A stretch of 55,650 nucleotides of DNA from Candidatus Peribacteraceae bacterium (GTDB lineage Bacteria; Patescibacteriota; Gracilibacteria; Peribacterales; Peribacteraceae), in the NCBI GenBank assembly GCA_028711345.1, contig JAQTSK010000004.1:1-55650 (forward strand), written 5' to 3'. The notes beneath the pieces were generated by a model. The model did not search any database and was not told where the DNA came from. It was given only the letters and a program-made list of their open reading frames with translations. Positions 24,073 through 33,138 of this stretch are shown here, piece by piece (position 1 is the stretch's first letter; each line of letters starts with the position of its first letter). Both the position numbers and the translations under genes were made by a program.

Positions 24073-24612
24073 TCAGGAATCTTTTTTTGCAGGGGAGATG
24101 ATTTCCGCTTTTCCTTGGGAGGGTGCTTCGTCGGAGGGGTATCCGAGATCCGATGCGACCGTGTCGTCCCATGCTCCCCGGATGTCAGGATACTCATACG
24201 AGGATTTTTCAGGTGCTGAGACTGTCGATGTGGCAGGGTGTCTTGTATTCACTCGGCGCAGGCATCGACCTATCAGTGCAGCGACTCGGATTCTCCAGAA
24301 ATTCATTCTCTCTCTTACGTTCGACTTCGGTGGTGGTTCGGGGCTTACAAAACGCTCAGGATGGATGACCTGGCTTCCGCTGTGTTCATTTGTATCTCTG
24401 AAGTGATACTCCGGAGGTCCGAGTTCGAAATCTTCCGTATCATTAACTGTCGATCCTATGCGTACTGCATCTCCTTCTCCGTACCCCATTTCCGAATTAT
24501 CTCCGAAAGTTTCCAGAGCATTCGACAGTGTTGATCCTTCAGAAGGATTGTCCACAACGGGGGTTGCCTCATTCCAGTTAGTACGCCATCGTGGGTTTTT
24601 TTCCAATGTCAT
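24073..24612 (-). CDS. Hypothetical protein, acidic, no known domain
   Basis: A 179-residue protein of low hydrophobicity and no recognised motif. The reason to accept it is its start: on the minus strand a perfect TATAAT (24619-24624) lies 6 nt before the ATG, the same spacing as in well-supported genes of this window, predicting a leaderless mRNA. It converges on the histidine kinase gene with 12 bp between stops. It may be lineage-specific. Confidence 0.55.
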   Translation of the reverse strand: MTLEKNPRWRTNWNEATPVVDNPSEGSTLSNALETFGDNSEMGYGEGDAVRIGSTVNDTEDFELGPPEYHFRDTNEHSGSQVIHPERFVSPEPPPKSNVRERMNFWRIRVAALIGRCLRRVNTRHPATSTVSAPEKSSYEYPDIRGAWDDTVASDLGYPSDEAPSQGKAEIISPAKKDS

Positions 24613-24618
24613 AAAAAT

Positions 24619-24624
24619 ATTATA
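24619..24624 (-). promoter_or_regulatory. -10 box for the hypothetical gene at 24073-24612
   Basis: TATAAT on the minus strand, 6 nt before the start codon in an AT-rich stretch. No convincing -35 box was seen. Confidence 0.5.
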
Positions 24625-24865
24625 TAATACTATTTGAATTATTCAAAATTTCTTTGAGAAGTTACTGACGAATCCTGACTGCGCAACAATGGTGAATCTA
24701 TTCGTCGTCTCACGGAAGCATTCAATAACGTACTCATTCGCCATTGTCTCGCAAGGTCAGTGAGTGACGGCGGCATTCCCTCACATCAGCATAGATCTGC
24801 GGTTTCGCAATTGTGACTGCGGTTTTACCCGATAGGATGTGAAGAAATTTCTCCCTACTTTTCTT

Positions 24866-27800
24866 ATGACACATGTTTTCCGGTTGAGGGCGACAGTCCT
24901 CTTCCCTCTTCTTGCGGCATTTGTGTGCCTTGCAGTCGTTACTGAACGCGGTCACGCGCAGACAGCGCAGCGGGCACCGACCGATTACTCGGTTGAATCC
25001 GTGGAGATCCGCCCCGCACAGCTCCACCAGGGCGATGTCGTGACGTTCCAGGCGACCGTTCGCAACATCGGCACGGTCCGCGGCACGAAGCGGACGCGCG
25101 CACAGCTTTCCATCGATCAGGGCGCGGACGGCACGTTCGACAGAATCAGTACTCTCGGCATCATCTCGGGATTGTCCGTCAACGGGACGATGGGTACGAG
25201 TTGGTCCAACACGGCCAATCCTCCCCCCATCAACTGGACGCCGGTGATCGGCACGCACAGGGCACGCGTGTGCTTGTTCGTCCCGTCGCCCGATCCGGAT
25301 GATTACACATCGGATACCAACAGTCTGAACGATTGCAAAACAGTGACGTTTACGGTCGTCTCGACAGCGGAAGCTGCGTCAGCGTCTTCTTCCTCCGTCC
25401 CCTTCACTTCTCCCGCGGCCACTCCTGCGGGCGTGCCGGATTTCTCCCTGCAGGATCTCCGATTCTTTCAGGATGCGACCGGCTATGCGATGACGGTGGT
25501 CGTCAAGAACGTGGCCGGCGGGACGGATCAGTGGGCGCACGTACGCCTCGACATCGACGGCACCCGCGACGTCATGGGGTACGGCATCAAGCCTCTCGCC
25601 TCCGGCGCTACCGACACGGCCGTGTGGAGCAGTTCGGTCCTCGCTCCGCGCAACGGTTGGACACCCACCCCCGGCACACACCGCGCCACCGCCTGTATCG
25701 ATAACGAGAACGGCGTGCCCGCGGACAGTTATTCGGGCAACAACTGCCGGGATCTGACGTTTCAGATCGCCGGATCCGTTCCCGATTTCTCCCTGCAGGA
25801 TCTCCGTTTCTTTCAGGATGCGACCGGCTATGCGATGACGGTCGTGGTGAAGAACCTTGCATCCGGAACGGACAAGTGGGCACACGTGCGATTGGACATT
25901 GATGGCATCCGCGACGTCATGGGATACGGCATCAAGCCTCTCGCCTCCGGCGCTACCGACACGGCCGTGTGGAGCAGTGCGGTTCTTCCGCCGAAGAACG
26001 GTTGGGTCCCCACACCGGGGACGCACTATGCCACCGCCTGCATCGACAATGAGAACGGCGTGCCCGGCGACAGCAATGCTGACAATAATTGCAGGGTTCT
26101 GACGTTCCGTATCACCGGATCCTCGTCTTCTTCTTCGAGCTTCGCATCCTCAACTTCAAGTTCCAGATCCTCATCTTCATCCTCTACTTCTTTTTCATCT
26201 TCATCTTCATCTTCATCTCCCGCGACCGGATCACCGCCCGACTACAGCGTGTTTGAAGTGATCGCAGATCCGGAGTCCGTTCCGTCCGGTCAGATGCCGA
26301 TCATCAGAACGCAGATCAGGAACAGGGGAGGATCGGTGAACGTCACCGCCGATGTGACGTTGGACGTGGAAAGCACGATGTATGACCGGTACTCGTACCA
26401 TGCGGTTGCAGTCTCAGTCACTCCCATTGCATCCGGCGGACAGCAAATTATTGCGTGGCAGTCCGCAGCGATGCCATGGGCGCCTCCGGCCGGTACCTAC
26501 AGAGCCCGGGTCTGCATCAACCCGACCGGTGAGGCGTTCGTCGAATCGACATACGCGAATAATTGTAACTATCAGACATTCTTCGTGCGTGAGGCGACAT
26601 CGTCCTCGCGTTCTTCTTCGAGTGCGAGAACCGACTCTTCAAGCAGTGCTTTCTCAGAGCCGTCCGATTTGTCTGCATCGGAGTCTTCATCGTCTTCCGC
26701 TCCCTCAGGTCGCCTGCCTGACTTGATCATCAAATCTCTCCGGATCATTCCCGCGAGAATTACCATTCCGCGCAGCGGCATGGCACGCTACACGGTTGTC
26801 GTGGGCGTGAAGAACAGCGGCACGGCCAAAGCCGATGCAAATCTCATCTCCCTCGATATTCAGGGTGAGGACGGCGAGAACGGCAATGAGGAACTATTGT
26901 GGCAGGTGCGTCTTCCGACGTTGCAGGCGGGACGCTCGAGGAATGTCCTCTTCCGGAGACCGAGTCGCGACAGTTGGGCGCCCGTCGCAGGATCGTTCTA
27001 TGCGACCGCCTGTGCCGACAGCGACATGACCGTCGACGAGAGCGATGACGACAATAACTGCTCCGAGGAGAAAGCATTCACGGTCGCAGGATCGATAACA
27101 TCCCGGTCGTCCGTGTCATCCAGTGCCTCCTCATCTTCCCCTTCCGACACTTCCACTCCACCCTCTTCTTCTTCTTCTTCTTCTTCTTCTTCTTCTAGCA
27201 GATCGGAATCCAGCAGCGCCTCTTCTCAGCAGGTCGACACGGGTCGCATGCCCAATCTCGTCATGCAGCGCCTTTCAATTACGCCCGATTCCGTTGTTCT
27301 TGGCGAGGCATTCGCCGCGAGCGCGGACGTGGTAAACATCGGCGGAACTGTGTCACAGAACACGCGTGTCCGTCTCGAAATCGATGCGGGGAATGACGGA
27401 CAGGACGTCTATTACTCCGGCACGTTGCGTCTCGTTCCGTCACTCGACGCGGGTGGAAGGTTCGCTGTCCGCTGGAGTACGGATGATGTGCCGCAGAGTC
27501 TCCGTTGGCAGCCGGTCGTCGGCACGCATCGCGTGAAGCTCTGTGTCGATGTCGATTCCTCCATTCCCGAATCCATCTACCTCGATAATTGCGTCTCGGG
27601 TCTGCTGACCGTCACTCACGCAGCCGTATCCTCATCGAGTGCGTCGAGCAGCACGGCTTCCTCGTACTCTTCCGGCGCGTCTTCTCCGTCACCCGGCGGG
27701 TACCAGTCGGTCCCCGTCGATTCCGGCAGCGCGTCCTCCGCCTCCACCCTTCCGGATTTTGACGTCATCGACCTCTCGGTCGTTCCCGCATCCGGCAGCG

Positions 27801-28645
27801 TCGGTCAGGACTTCGTGATCAGCGCCACCGTGATCAACCGCGGCTACCGGTCATTCGACGCCACCCGCGCCCGCCTCGCCATCGATACCGGGATCACCGG
27901 ACAGAACATCTACTACTCAGGCTTCCTCCGTGCGGTTTCCCCGCTGGCCACGAACGGTCGCGCCTCCGTCCGCTGGGGCACGCAGGATTCGCCGCGGAGC
28001 ATCAGCTGGGTTCCGGTCGCGGGCGTTCATCGCGTCACGGTTTGCGTGAACGTTGACAGCGCCATCCCCGAAGCCAATCACGATCACTGCGCGTCGTTTG
28101 ATTTCCGTCTCTCCGCAACCGGTTCGTCGTCGTCTCCCGTGATGACGACACCGACGGTTGACAGCCCGAGAACGTCTTCATCGTTTTCATCGTCCGCATC
28201 CAGTGTGTCCGCGAGTGCGTCTTCATCCGCTGCACCCTGGAGCAGTTCCTCTTCGTCCGCTCCCAATCTGCCCGACATCCGCATCTACTCCATCACCGTC
28301 CAGCCCGGTAATCCGGGGAAAGCGATGGTGGTGACCGCTGTCAGAATTCTCTTCTCCGCCGGAGCAAGCGTACTGGGTGTGCCGACTTCCACGATCGTGC
28401 AGTACCGTCTGAATGATACCGACGGCTGGACGACGACAGGAGTTCCGCGGTCCATCGCCCCGCTGGTCCGCAGCGGACAGTACGAGGTGGCGGAATGGAC
28501 GGATCTCGGACAGGCATCGGCCAATGAGCCGTTCGTTTCAGGCGCCAGGGTCTATTTCCGCACATGTGCCGACAGCACCAACGTGGTGCCGGAACGGTAT
28601 GACGATAACAACTGCAGCGCAGGCTTTCCGGTGACGGTTCGCTGA
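24866..28645 (+). CDS. Secreted surface protein with eight CARDB-like domains and Ser-rich linkers
   Basis: About 1259 residues. A signal peptide (MTHVFRLRATVLFPLLAAFV, cleavage near GHA-Q) precedes eight immunoglobulin-like CARDB (cell-adhesion-related) domains, each opening with PDFS-, PDYS-, PNLV- or PDIR-type strands and closing with a DNNC-like motif. Domains are joined by poly-serine linkers typical of surface proteins of this lineage. Conserved Cys pairs per domain suggest disulfides. Domains 2 and 3 are nearly identical in DNA (345-bp period), a recent duplication. Promoter-like TTGTGA-N16-TAGGAT lies at about 24811-24838, so the ATG at 24866 is preferred over the GTG at 24839, which would add a KKFL-type start. 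Probable role: adhesion or cell-cell contact. Confidence 0.88.
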   Translation: MTHVFRLRATVLFPLLAAFVCLAVVTERGHAQTAQRAPTDYSVESVEIRPAQLHQGDVVTFQATVRNIGTVRGTKRTRAQLSIDQGADGTFDRISTLGIISGLSVNGTMGTSWSNTANPPPINWTPVIGTHRARVCLFVPSPDPDDYTSDTNSLNDCKTVTFTVVSTAEAASASSSSVPFTSPAATPAGVPDFSLQDLRFFQDATGYAMTVVVKNVAGGTDQWAHVRLDIDGTRDVMGYGIKPLASGATDTAVWSSSVLAPRNGWTPTPGTHRATACIDNENGVPADSYSGNNCRDLTFQIAGSVPDFSLQDLRFFQDATGYAMTVVVKNLASGTDKWAHVRLDIDGIRDVMGYGIKPLASGATDTAVWSSAVLPPKNGWVPTPGTHYATACIDNENGVPGDSNADNNCRVLTFRITGSSSSSSSFASSTSSSRSSSSSSTSFSSSSSSSSPATGSPPDYSVFEVIADPESVPSGQMPIIRTQIRNRGGSVNVTADVTLDVESTMYDRYSYHAVAVSVTPIASGGQQIIAWQSAAMPWAPPAGTYRARVCINPTGEAFVESTYANNCNYQTFFVREATSSSRSSSSARTDSSSSAFSEPSDLSASESSSSSAPSGRLPDLIIKSLRIIPARITIPRSGMARYTVVVGVKNSGTAKADANLISLDIQGEDGENGNEELLWQVRLPTLQAGRSRNVLFRRPSRDSWAPVAGSFYATACADSDMTVDESDDDNNCSEEKAFTVAGSITSRSSVSSSASSSSPSDTSTPPSSSSSSSSSSSSRSESSSASSQQVDTGRMPNLVMQRLSITPDSVVLGEAFAASADVVNIGGTVSQNTRVRLEIDAGNDGQDVYYSGTLRLVPSLDAGGRFAVRWSTDDVPQSLRWQPVVGTHRVKLCVDVDSSIPESIYLDNCVSGLLTVTHAAVSSSSASSSTASSYSSGASSPSPGGYQSVPVDSGSASSASTLPDFDVIDLSVVPASGSVGQDFVISATVINRGYRSFDATRARLAIDTGITGQNIYYSGFLRAVSPLATNGRASVRWGTQDSPRSISWVPVAGVHRVTVCVNVDSAIPEANHDHCASFDFRLSATGSSSSPVMTTPTVDSPRTSSSFSSSASSVSASASSSAAPWSSSSSSAPNLPDIRIYSITVQPGNPGKAMVVTAVRILFSAGASVLGVPTSTIVQYRLNDTDGWTTTGVPRSIAPLVRSGQYEVAEWTDLGQASANEPFVSGARVYFRTCADSTNVVPERYDDNNCSAGFPVTVR
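25439..26122 (+). repeat. Tandem duplication of a CARDB domain (345-bp period)
   Basis: Copy 1 at 25439-25783 and copy 2 from 25784 to about 26122 share long identical stretches, for example across PDFSLQDLRFFQDATGYAMT, with mostly synonymous differences elsewhere. The period equals 115 codons. Confidence 0.9.
27164..27196 (+). repeat. TCT microsatellite encoding a poly-Ser linker
   Basis: Eleven consecutive TCT codons. Slippage would change linker length in steps of one residue without breaking the frame. Confidence 0.9.
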
Positions 28646-28663
28646 CGTTGCATTGATGACTGC

Positions 28664-28692
28664 AAAAAGGCATCCGACGCGGGTGCCTTTTT
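28664..28692 (+). terminator. Intrinsic terminator of the CARDB protein gene
   Basis: aaaaaggcatcc / gggtgccttttt stem with a 5-nt loop, 18 bp after the stop codon; the right arm ends in a T-run. It could work in both directions. Confidence 0.85.
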
Positions 28693-28775
28693 CGTATCTG
28701 TGGACATGCGGGAGACCGATGGTTCTGCATGCTCCTGTCCGGAGTAGAGTACTATTCACCTCTTCCCCTCTCTCC

Positions 28776-29279
28776 ATGAACTCCGTCCCCGATCAAGAGC
28801 ACATTCCGAAGCAAGTCACCGCACGCATGGCTGCACTCGAATCACAACTTGCACCCGTCTTCTCCAACGCACCTCATTTGCCGCCGCACGTTCGTACCAC
28901 CATCGCGGAGTTCGCGCCGTGGGTTGCGCTGATCGTGGGCATTGTCGGTCTCCTCGGCATCGTCCCTGCATTCATGGCAGTCATGATGTCCACGTTTTTT
29001 GTCGTTTCCGTTCCGGTGGTTCCGATGATGGCCGTCAATCCGGTCATGATCGTGTCTCTCCTCTGCGGCGCCGTTTCCTCCGTTCTCTGCCTGCTGGCAT
29101 TCCGGCCTCTTGGCAAGCGCCTGAAGAAGGGCTGGAACCTGCTCTTCTACAGTTCCACTCTCAGCGCTCTCTCATCCGTCGTCAGCCTGATCTTCGTCTA
29201 CTCCGGTTTCATGGGAATCGTTGGTGCCGTCATCGGCTACTGGCTGCTCTTCGAGGTGCGGGAGTTGTATCGGGCGTGA
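28776..29279 (+). CDS. Four-helix membrane protein of unknown function
   Basis: A 167-residue protein. After a polar N-terminus of about 45 residues come four hydrophobic segments (about 47-70, 75-108, 122-140, 145-160) with a basic loop PLGKRLKKGW. No recognised family. The ATG at 28776 is chosen because the frame upstream crosses the terminator at 28664-28692. A tagagt box at 28745-28750 may be its -10 element. Confidence 0.65.
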   Translation: MNSVPDQEHIPKQVTARMAALESQLAPVFSNAPHLPPHVRTTIAEFAPWVALIVGIVGLLGIVPAFMAVMMSTFFVVSVPVVPMMAVNPVMIVSLLCGAVSSVLCLLAFRPLGKRLKKGWNLLFYSSTLSALSSVVSLIFVYSGFMGIVGAVIGYWLLFEVRELYRA

Positions 29280-29397
29280 ATGACTCCGGTTGAGTGTTGA
29301 TTGTGCGGTGCTTCATGTTTCAGGTGGCAGCCCATCGTTGAGGCAATTCGAAACTTCTGCGTCTCGTGCGGGGATGATGTCTTGAGTATTCCCGTAC

Positions 29398-30489
29398 TCA
29401 CTCAGTGATCCGAGCGGCAATCAGCTTTTCATACTTCTCCGTCAGCCGATACCGCCTCGCTTTTTTCGAAGGATCGGCGATCATCAGAAAACCGGCATCC
29501 ACCCATTTCAAGCAGAGCGCGGAGGCAGATCGGGTGGAAGAGCGGAAGAACGTCGCCACATCATTGGATGATACCCTCTTCATTCTGGCGAAGAGCGAGA
29601 GCGTTGTGCGTTGCTGCGGCGTGAGTTCCCGCAGAACATTCATCTGATCTGGTTCATTTTGCACTTCCTCAGCTCTGCTGCGAATTTTGGCGAAGCTGTC
29701 CGCCATACCGACGGTGAAGTAGGTGAGAAACGGTGTGACCTCGGCTTCCATCCGTCCATCGTAATAGTTGTGGCTGGTTCCGACAGCCAACGCATCGTAG
29801 TAGCCCTGCAGGTGCTGCGCGTAGTACTCCTCCAGTGAATAGATGCCATGGAGTCCGTACCCGCCCTGATGCAGGATGTATGTCGTGAGGAGACGAGCGG
29901 TACGCCCGTTGCCATCGTAGTAGGGATGGATCGTGGCGAATTGATAATGCACGAGACCCGCGATGACAGGGATCGGCAGATCATTGCGCTTCAACTCTCC
30001 CGTCATCCATTCCATCAGATCTTTCATGAGAGCGGGCACATCCTTCGCTTCCGGCGGGAGATAGACCATCCTGCCGCTGCGTCCGTCCCGGATGACATTC
30101 TGCCCGTCTCTGTATGCAGTCGGCGTTTTCCGTCCGGACATCACGAGTTCATGGATGGTACGGAGCGTTTTTTCGTTCAGCGGTGTTTTCTTCTCGATCT
30201 GTTCCATGATGAATTCCTGGGCTTTGTAATAATTTCTTACCTCGGCTTCATCCCGCTCCCGGCCGGGGAAGCGGCCGCCGCCTTCCAGTACATCTTCCAC
30301 TTGCGAAGGACTCAGCTTATTCCCTTCGATTTGCGTCGAAAAATGCGTCGAAAGGAGTCGGGCGGTTCTCCTGAGTGAATCCAGCATGCGCATCGAGAGC
30401 GGCAGCCGTGTCACCGCTTGGCGGCATGCCTCGATCTCCATGAGTGCCTTTGCGATTGCCGGCGTGAGGGTGAATCTCGGTTGGAACAT
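29398..30489 (-). CDS. Fic-family AMPylase-type protein, self-inhibited (class II)
   Basis: A 363-residue protein. The catalytic Fic motif HPYYDGNGRTAR (188-199) is complete, so nucleotide transfer to a target hydroxyl is expected. The N-terminal inhibitory helix carries STQIEGN (51-57), with E55 the predicted inhibitory glutamate. The C-terminal winged helix (LTPQQRTTLSLFARM, then SSNDVATFFRSSTRSA) is usual in this large Fic subfamily. Complete and free-standing, so it regulates itself without a separate antitoxin. It lies just outside the putative island. Confidence 0.9.
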   Translation of the reverse strand: MFQPRFTLTPAIAKALMEIEACRQAVTRLPLSMRMLDSLRRTARLLSTHFSTQIEGNKLSPSQVEDVLEGGGRFPGRERDEAEVRNYYKAQEFIMEQIEKKTPLNEKTLRTIHELVMSGRKTPTAYRDGQNVIRDGRSGRMVYLPPEAKDVPALMKDLMEWMTGELKRNDLPIPVIAGLVHYQFATIHPYYDGNGRTARLLTTYILHQGGYGLHGIYSLEEYYAQHLQGYYDALAVGTSHNYYDGRMEAEVTPFLTYFTVGMADSFAKIRSRAEEVQNEPDQMNVLRELTPQQRTTLSLFARMKRVSSNDVATFFRSSTRSASALCLKWVDAGFLMIADPSKKARRYRLTEKYEKLIAARITE

Positions 30490-30563
30490 AGATTTTATCT
30501 ATTAGGGATACTATCGGAAGGTGATTAAAACGTCAATAAAATGTCATGAAATTTCACCCTCCT

Positions 30564-30709
30564 CCAACGGGGAATCGAACTCGGGATTTCGTTTGAACAA
30601 AGCGAAAAACCGAAAATTTGAGCTTTTGTGAGTATCGGCAAGCAAACCCGCTTATATGGCTTACGGGAGAGAATTTCTTGATGTGAGTACAACAATGGCA
30701 GCCCCACGG
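30564..30709 (-). other. Attachment-site-like element with tRNA-Glu 3' end (left copy)
   Basis: On the minus strand it begins with the last 14 nt of tRNA-Glu (CCGTGGGGCTGCCA), then continues into about 130 bp that align with the sequence after the intact tRNA at 45723-45879. Shared blocks are TAAGCCATA, a TTCGCTTTG/CAAACGAA hairpin and GAGTTCGATTCCCCGTTGG. The 14-nt tRNA piece is followed by unrelated sequence where the tRNA body would be, as in a displaced tRNA end left by site-specific integration. Confidence 0.6.
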
Positions 30710-30773
30710 TGTATTCAAACAAGTGTCTTCGAGGCAATGGTGCACTGGTTCCAGGTCCTTAAAAATATCGCAA

Positions 30774-31937
30774 CTATCGCAACCGCCTGACGGCAGTGAG
30801 ACGAAAGAGGAAGGCAGGGATCACTGCTAGTGAAGCAATGATAGCCATTGCATAGAAGGCGGCCACAATGCCCCATTGATCCGAAATGTAACCGAGAAAT
30901 ACGGGAGAAATAGTAAGTGCAATGGCATTGATGAATCCGCTAACAGCGAATGACCGCTCGAAGTGTCCATGATGATCTGATGCCGCTGCGATCATCGTCT
31001 GAATGACGGGTACAGTGCCTTTGGTGAATATGCCGGCAATGATTGAAGTGAGAATGATGACAACCACAGACGTTGAGCTGGCGAGCAAGATGATACAAAG
31101 AGCCATCAGTAACTCCGAAACGATGACAACGCTCGCGTTGCTGAACCGATCAGAAAATCTACCGAGTGCAGATTTTCCCAGAAGATTCCCTAGGAAGAAC
31201 ACAGCCGAGAATGAACCGAGGAGTGCGGCGTCAATACCTCGTGAAAGCAAGAGAAATGGCAGAAATACGAATAGGGAGGCACTGGAGAACACATCAAAGA
31301 ACGATGTGAGCACCGCCAGGAGGAACGGAGGACGTGACAGGATGGTACGTATTCGAAGATCAGTTGTTTGTGTAGTGGCTTTTGCCTCGTGCTCATGTTT
31401 CCTATGAAGCCACAGAAAGAATAGGCCCAATCCGATTGCGATCATTCCATACAGCAACGCAGTGGAACGCCATCCCATGGAGACAACAATGAACGTGAGC
31501 GCGGAGGAGATGCCGATCTTTCCGGCATCACCTATTGCAGTGAAATTCCCCATGTTCTTTCCCCGTTCCTGCGGCGGAGAGATCCGCGTGACCAGAGCAA
31601 AGGCGACGGGATGGAATAGGGCAAAGCCGATGCCAGCCGCAATGAAGATTGGAAAGAGCCATAGATATGAAGTTGCGAGTCCCATCGTGGCATATCCGAT
31701 TCCATACAAAATCGCCGAAAGTATCAGGAGCCTCATGCCTCCAATCCGCATAGCAAGGTAGCCTGAGGGAAGTGCGCAAAGCATTCCCAGAGAATTCACG
31801 ATCGTTCCCAGAAGTCCTGCCTGTGTGAGGTTCATGCCGAAGTCCGCTGCGAGGAACGGCAAGAATAAGAGAAAACTTGTGTAAAATCCATCGTTCAGGA
31901 CATGCAGAATATTGAGGGAGCGACTCAGGGAACGCAT
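30774..31937 (-). CDS. Major facilitator superfamily transporter
   Basis: A 387-residue protein with twelve hydrophobic segments in two halves of six, joined by a charged central loop (HRKHEHEAKATTQTTD). The first half carries MFS-type loop residues after helix 2 (LAMRIGGMR) and the second has the matching GRFSDRFSN. It resembles the sugar-phosphate or fosmidomycin-resistance-like exporters, but the substrate is unknown. On the minus strand TACACT lies 6 nt before the ATG, predicting a leaderless message. First gene inside the putative tRNA-Glu island. Confidence 0.9.
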   Translation of the reverse strand: MRSLSRSLNILHVLNDGFYTSFLLFLPFLAADFGMNLTQAGLLGTIVNSLGMLCALPSGYLAMRIGGMRLLILSAILYGIGYATMGLATSYLWLFPIFIAAGIGFALFHPVAFALVTRISPPQERGKNMGNFTAIGDAGKIGISSALTFIVVSMGWRSTALLYGMIAIGLGLFFLWLHRKHEHEAKATTQTTDLRIRTILSRPPFLLAVLTSFFDVFSSASLFVFLPFLLLSRGIDAALLGSFSAVFFLGNLLGKSALGRFSDRFSNASVVIVSELLMALCIILLASSTSVVVIILTSIIAGIFTKGTVPVIQTMIAAASDHHGHFERSFAVSGFINAIALTISPVFLGYISDQWGIVAAFYAMAIIASLAVIPAFLFRLTAVRRLR

Positions 31938-32177
31938 GCAAACAGTGTATCCTTAACGCTCTGAAGGTGGCAGAGCAGCACTGTCTGACATCCAGAGTTT
32001 GAGTCCCGGAGACCCTCCGCAAGGTCGATTTTTTTTGGGGGTCTAGCCTTCGGTGTCGGGGGTGAAAACGGACAGTTTAGGACAGTACTGGGGGCATCCA
32101 AATGCGGAAAAGTGATGCATAGACATATCAGAAAAATGACGCGTCGAATATGATTCAGAGGGTCCCTCCAGATCCGG

Positions 32178-32183
32178 TATAAT
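32178..32183 (+). promoter_or_regulatory. -10 box of the small Fic gene
   Basis: TATAAT, 7 nt before the ATG at 32191, with only a weak -35 candidate (ttcaga, 19-bp spacer). Predicts a leaderless or near-leaderless message. Confidence 0.55.
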
Positions 32184-32190
32184 TCGATCT

Positions 32191-32838
32191 ATGACAACAA
32201 ACGATTCGGCATTCTCATCGCGCTACTCCGTCGGAGGTCCGGAGAATGAGTACATGGATGCAGACAAGACGGTTTTGAAAAACAAGGAGGGAATTACAGA
32301 ACTCCATGCGCTCTTCATCGAAGAAGAGAAGGCGCTCGCAAAAGCCTATGAATCGCTCTTCAGAGAAGTCCGTTCGGACACTCCGATCACGTCCGAGCTG
32401 ATCCGGCATGTCCATGGCGTTGTGTTCGGCGATCTCTATGAGTGGGCAGGCAGGTGGCGCACCGTCACGATCAGCAAGCCGGGGGTGACGTGGCCGCCGC
32501 CGGATTACTTGAGTGAAGCGATGAAGGCGTTTGAGCATGAGGTGTTGGTGGTGTATCCGGCATCTTCTCTCTCAACTGATCAGGAATTTTGCAAGGCACT
32601 CGGTCATATCCAGGGCGAGTTCCTCGCGATCCATCCGTTCCGCGAAGGGAATGCGCGCACGATCAAGCTGGTTACCGATCTTCTCGGTGCACAGACCGAT
32701 AGGCCATTACTGACATACGACGATTCCGACGCGGGGAGGGAGCATTACATCGAAGCGGCAAAGGCAGCCATGTTGAAGCAGTATGACCCGATGACAGCGA
32801 TCATCCGAGAAGCCCTCAATGCTGCGAGACTTTCCTGA
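32191..32838 (+). CDS. Fic/Doc-fold protein with a variant catalytic motif
   Basis: A 215-residue compact Fic protein with the typical LYEWAGRWRTVTISK segment and motif HPFREGNARTIK at 148-159. Compared with the consensus HPFx(D/E)GN(G/K)RxxR, the second glycine is alanine (A155) and the last arginine is lysine (K159). H148 and E152 are kept. Fic proteins transfer AMP or other phosphate-containing groups; the altered anion-binding residues could change the nucleotide used or weaken activity. No inhibitory (S/T)xxxE(G/N) helix is evident, so a separate antitoxin might be expected; the small convergent gene at 32816-32998 is the nearest candidate. Confidence 0.88.
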   Translation: MTTNDSAFSSRYSVGGPENEYMDADKTVLKNKEGITELHALFIEEEKALAKAYESLFREVRSDTPITSELIRHVHGVVFGDLYEWAGRWRTVTISKPGVTWPPPDYLSEAMKAFEHEVLVVYPASSLSTDQEFCKALGHIQGEFLAIHPFREGNARTIKLVTDLLGAQTDRPLLTYDDSDAGREHYIEAAKAAMLKQYDPMTAIIREALNAARLS

Positions 32839-32998
32839 TCTCCTGAAGACACTCGTTTCGTGTTTTCTTCGTGAATCGCGGCAATCCCTCGATGACACTG
32901 TTCCGCTCAACGCAATTGAGAATCATCTGATGCCGTACCGCGTCGTTGCGAAGGTGGGTGGAGAACTGCCGGAGCGGGATTCCTGTGCCAAATTTCAT
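32816..32998 (-). CDS. Small basic protein (60 aa), unknown
   Basis: A 60-residue basic protein with no recognised family. It overlaps the 3' end of the Fic gene by 23 bp in convergent orientation. Support comes from its start: TACAAT on the minus strand (33005-33010) with 6 nt to the ATG, the spacing seen before other genes here. It might be an antitoxin-like partner of the Fic protein, but this is only a positional guess; an overlapping plus-strand frame is less convincing. Confidence 0.4.
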   Translation of the reverse strand: MKFGTGIPLRQFSTHLRNDAVRHQMILNCVERNSVIEGLPRFTKKTRNECLQEIRKVSQH

Positions 32999-33138
32999 GC
33001 ATGCATTGTAGCACAAGTTGAGCCTGATTGCTGCTAAAAATGCGCTGTTTTCAGGGTCATCGATGACGTGCACATCCGGACAATTGGCGTTATTCCGGTC
33101 TCTCTTCCATGGGGTAGAATAGTGCGGCATTTCATTCT

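Noticed and set aside
30564-30709. Second functional tRNA or tRNA pseudogene with intron
   Set aside because: Only 14 nt match the tRNA 3' end; the inner GTTCGATTCCCC string lacks a pairing stem.
31960-32030. tRNA-like 3' end (gagtttgagtcccgga)
   Set aside because: The bases around the apparent T-loop do not form a stem and no acceptor or anticodon arm was found.
32819-33037. 72-residue plus-strand frame after the Fic gene
   Set aside because: It overlaps the minus-strand 60-codon gene, which has a properly spaced -10 box, and has no start signal of its own.
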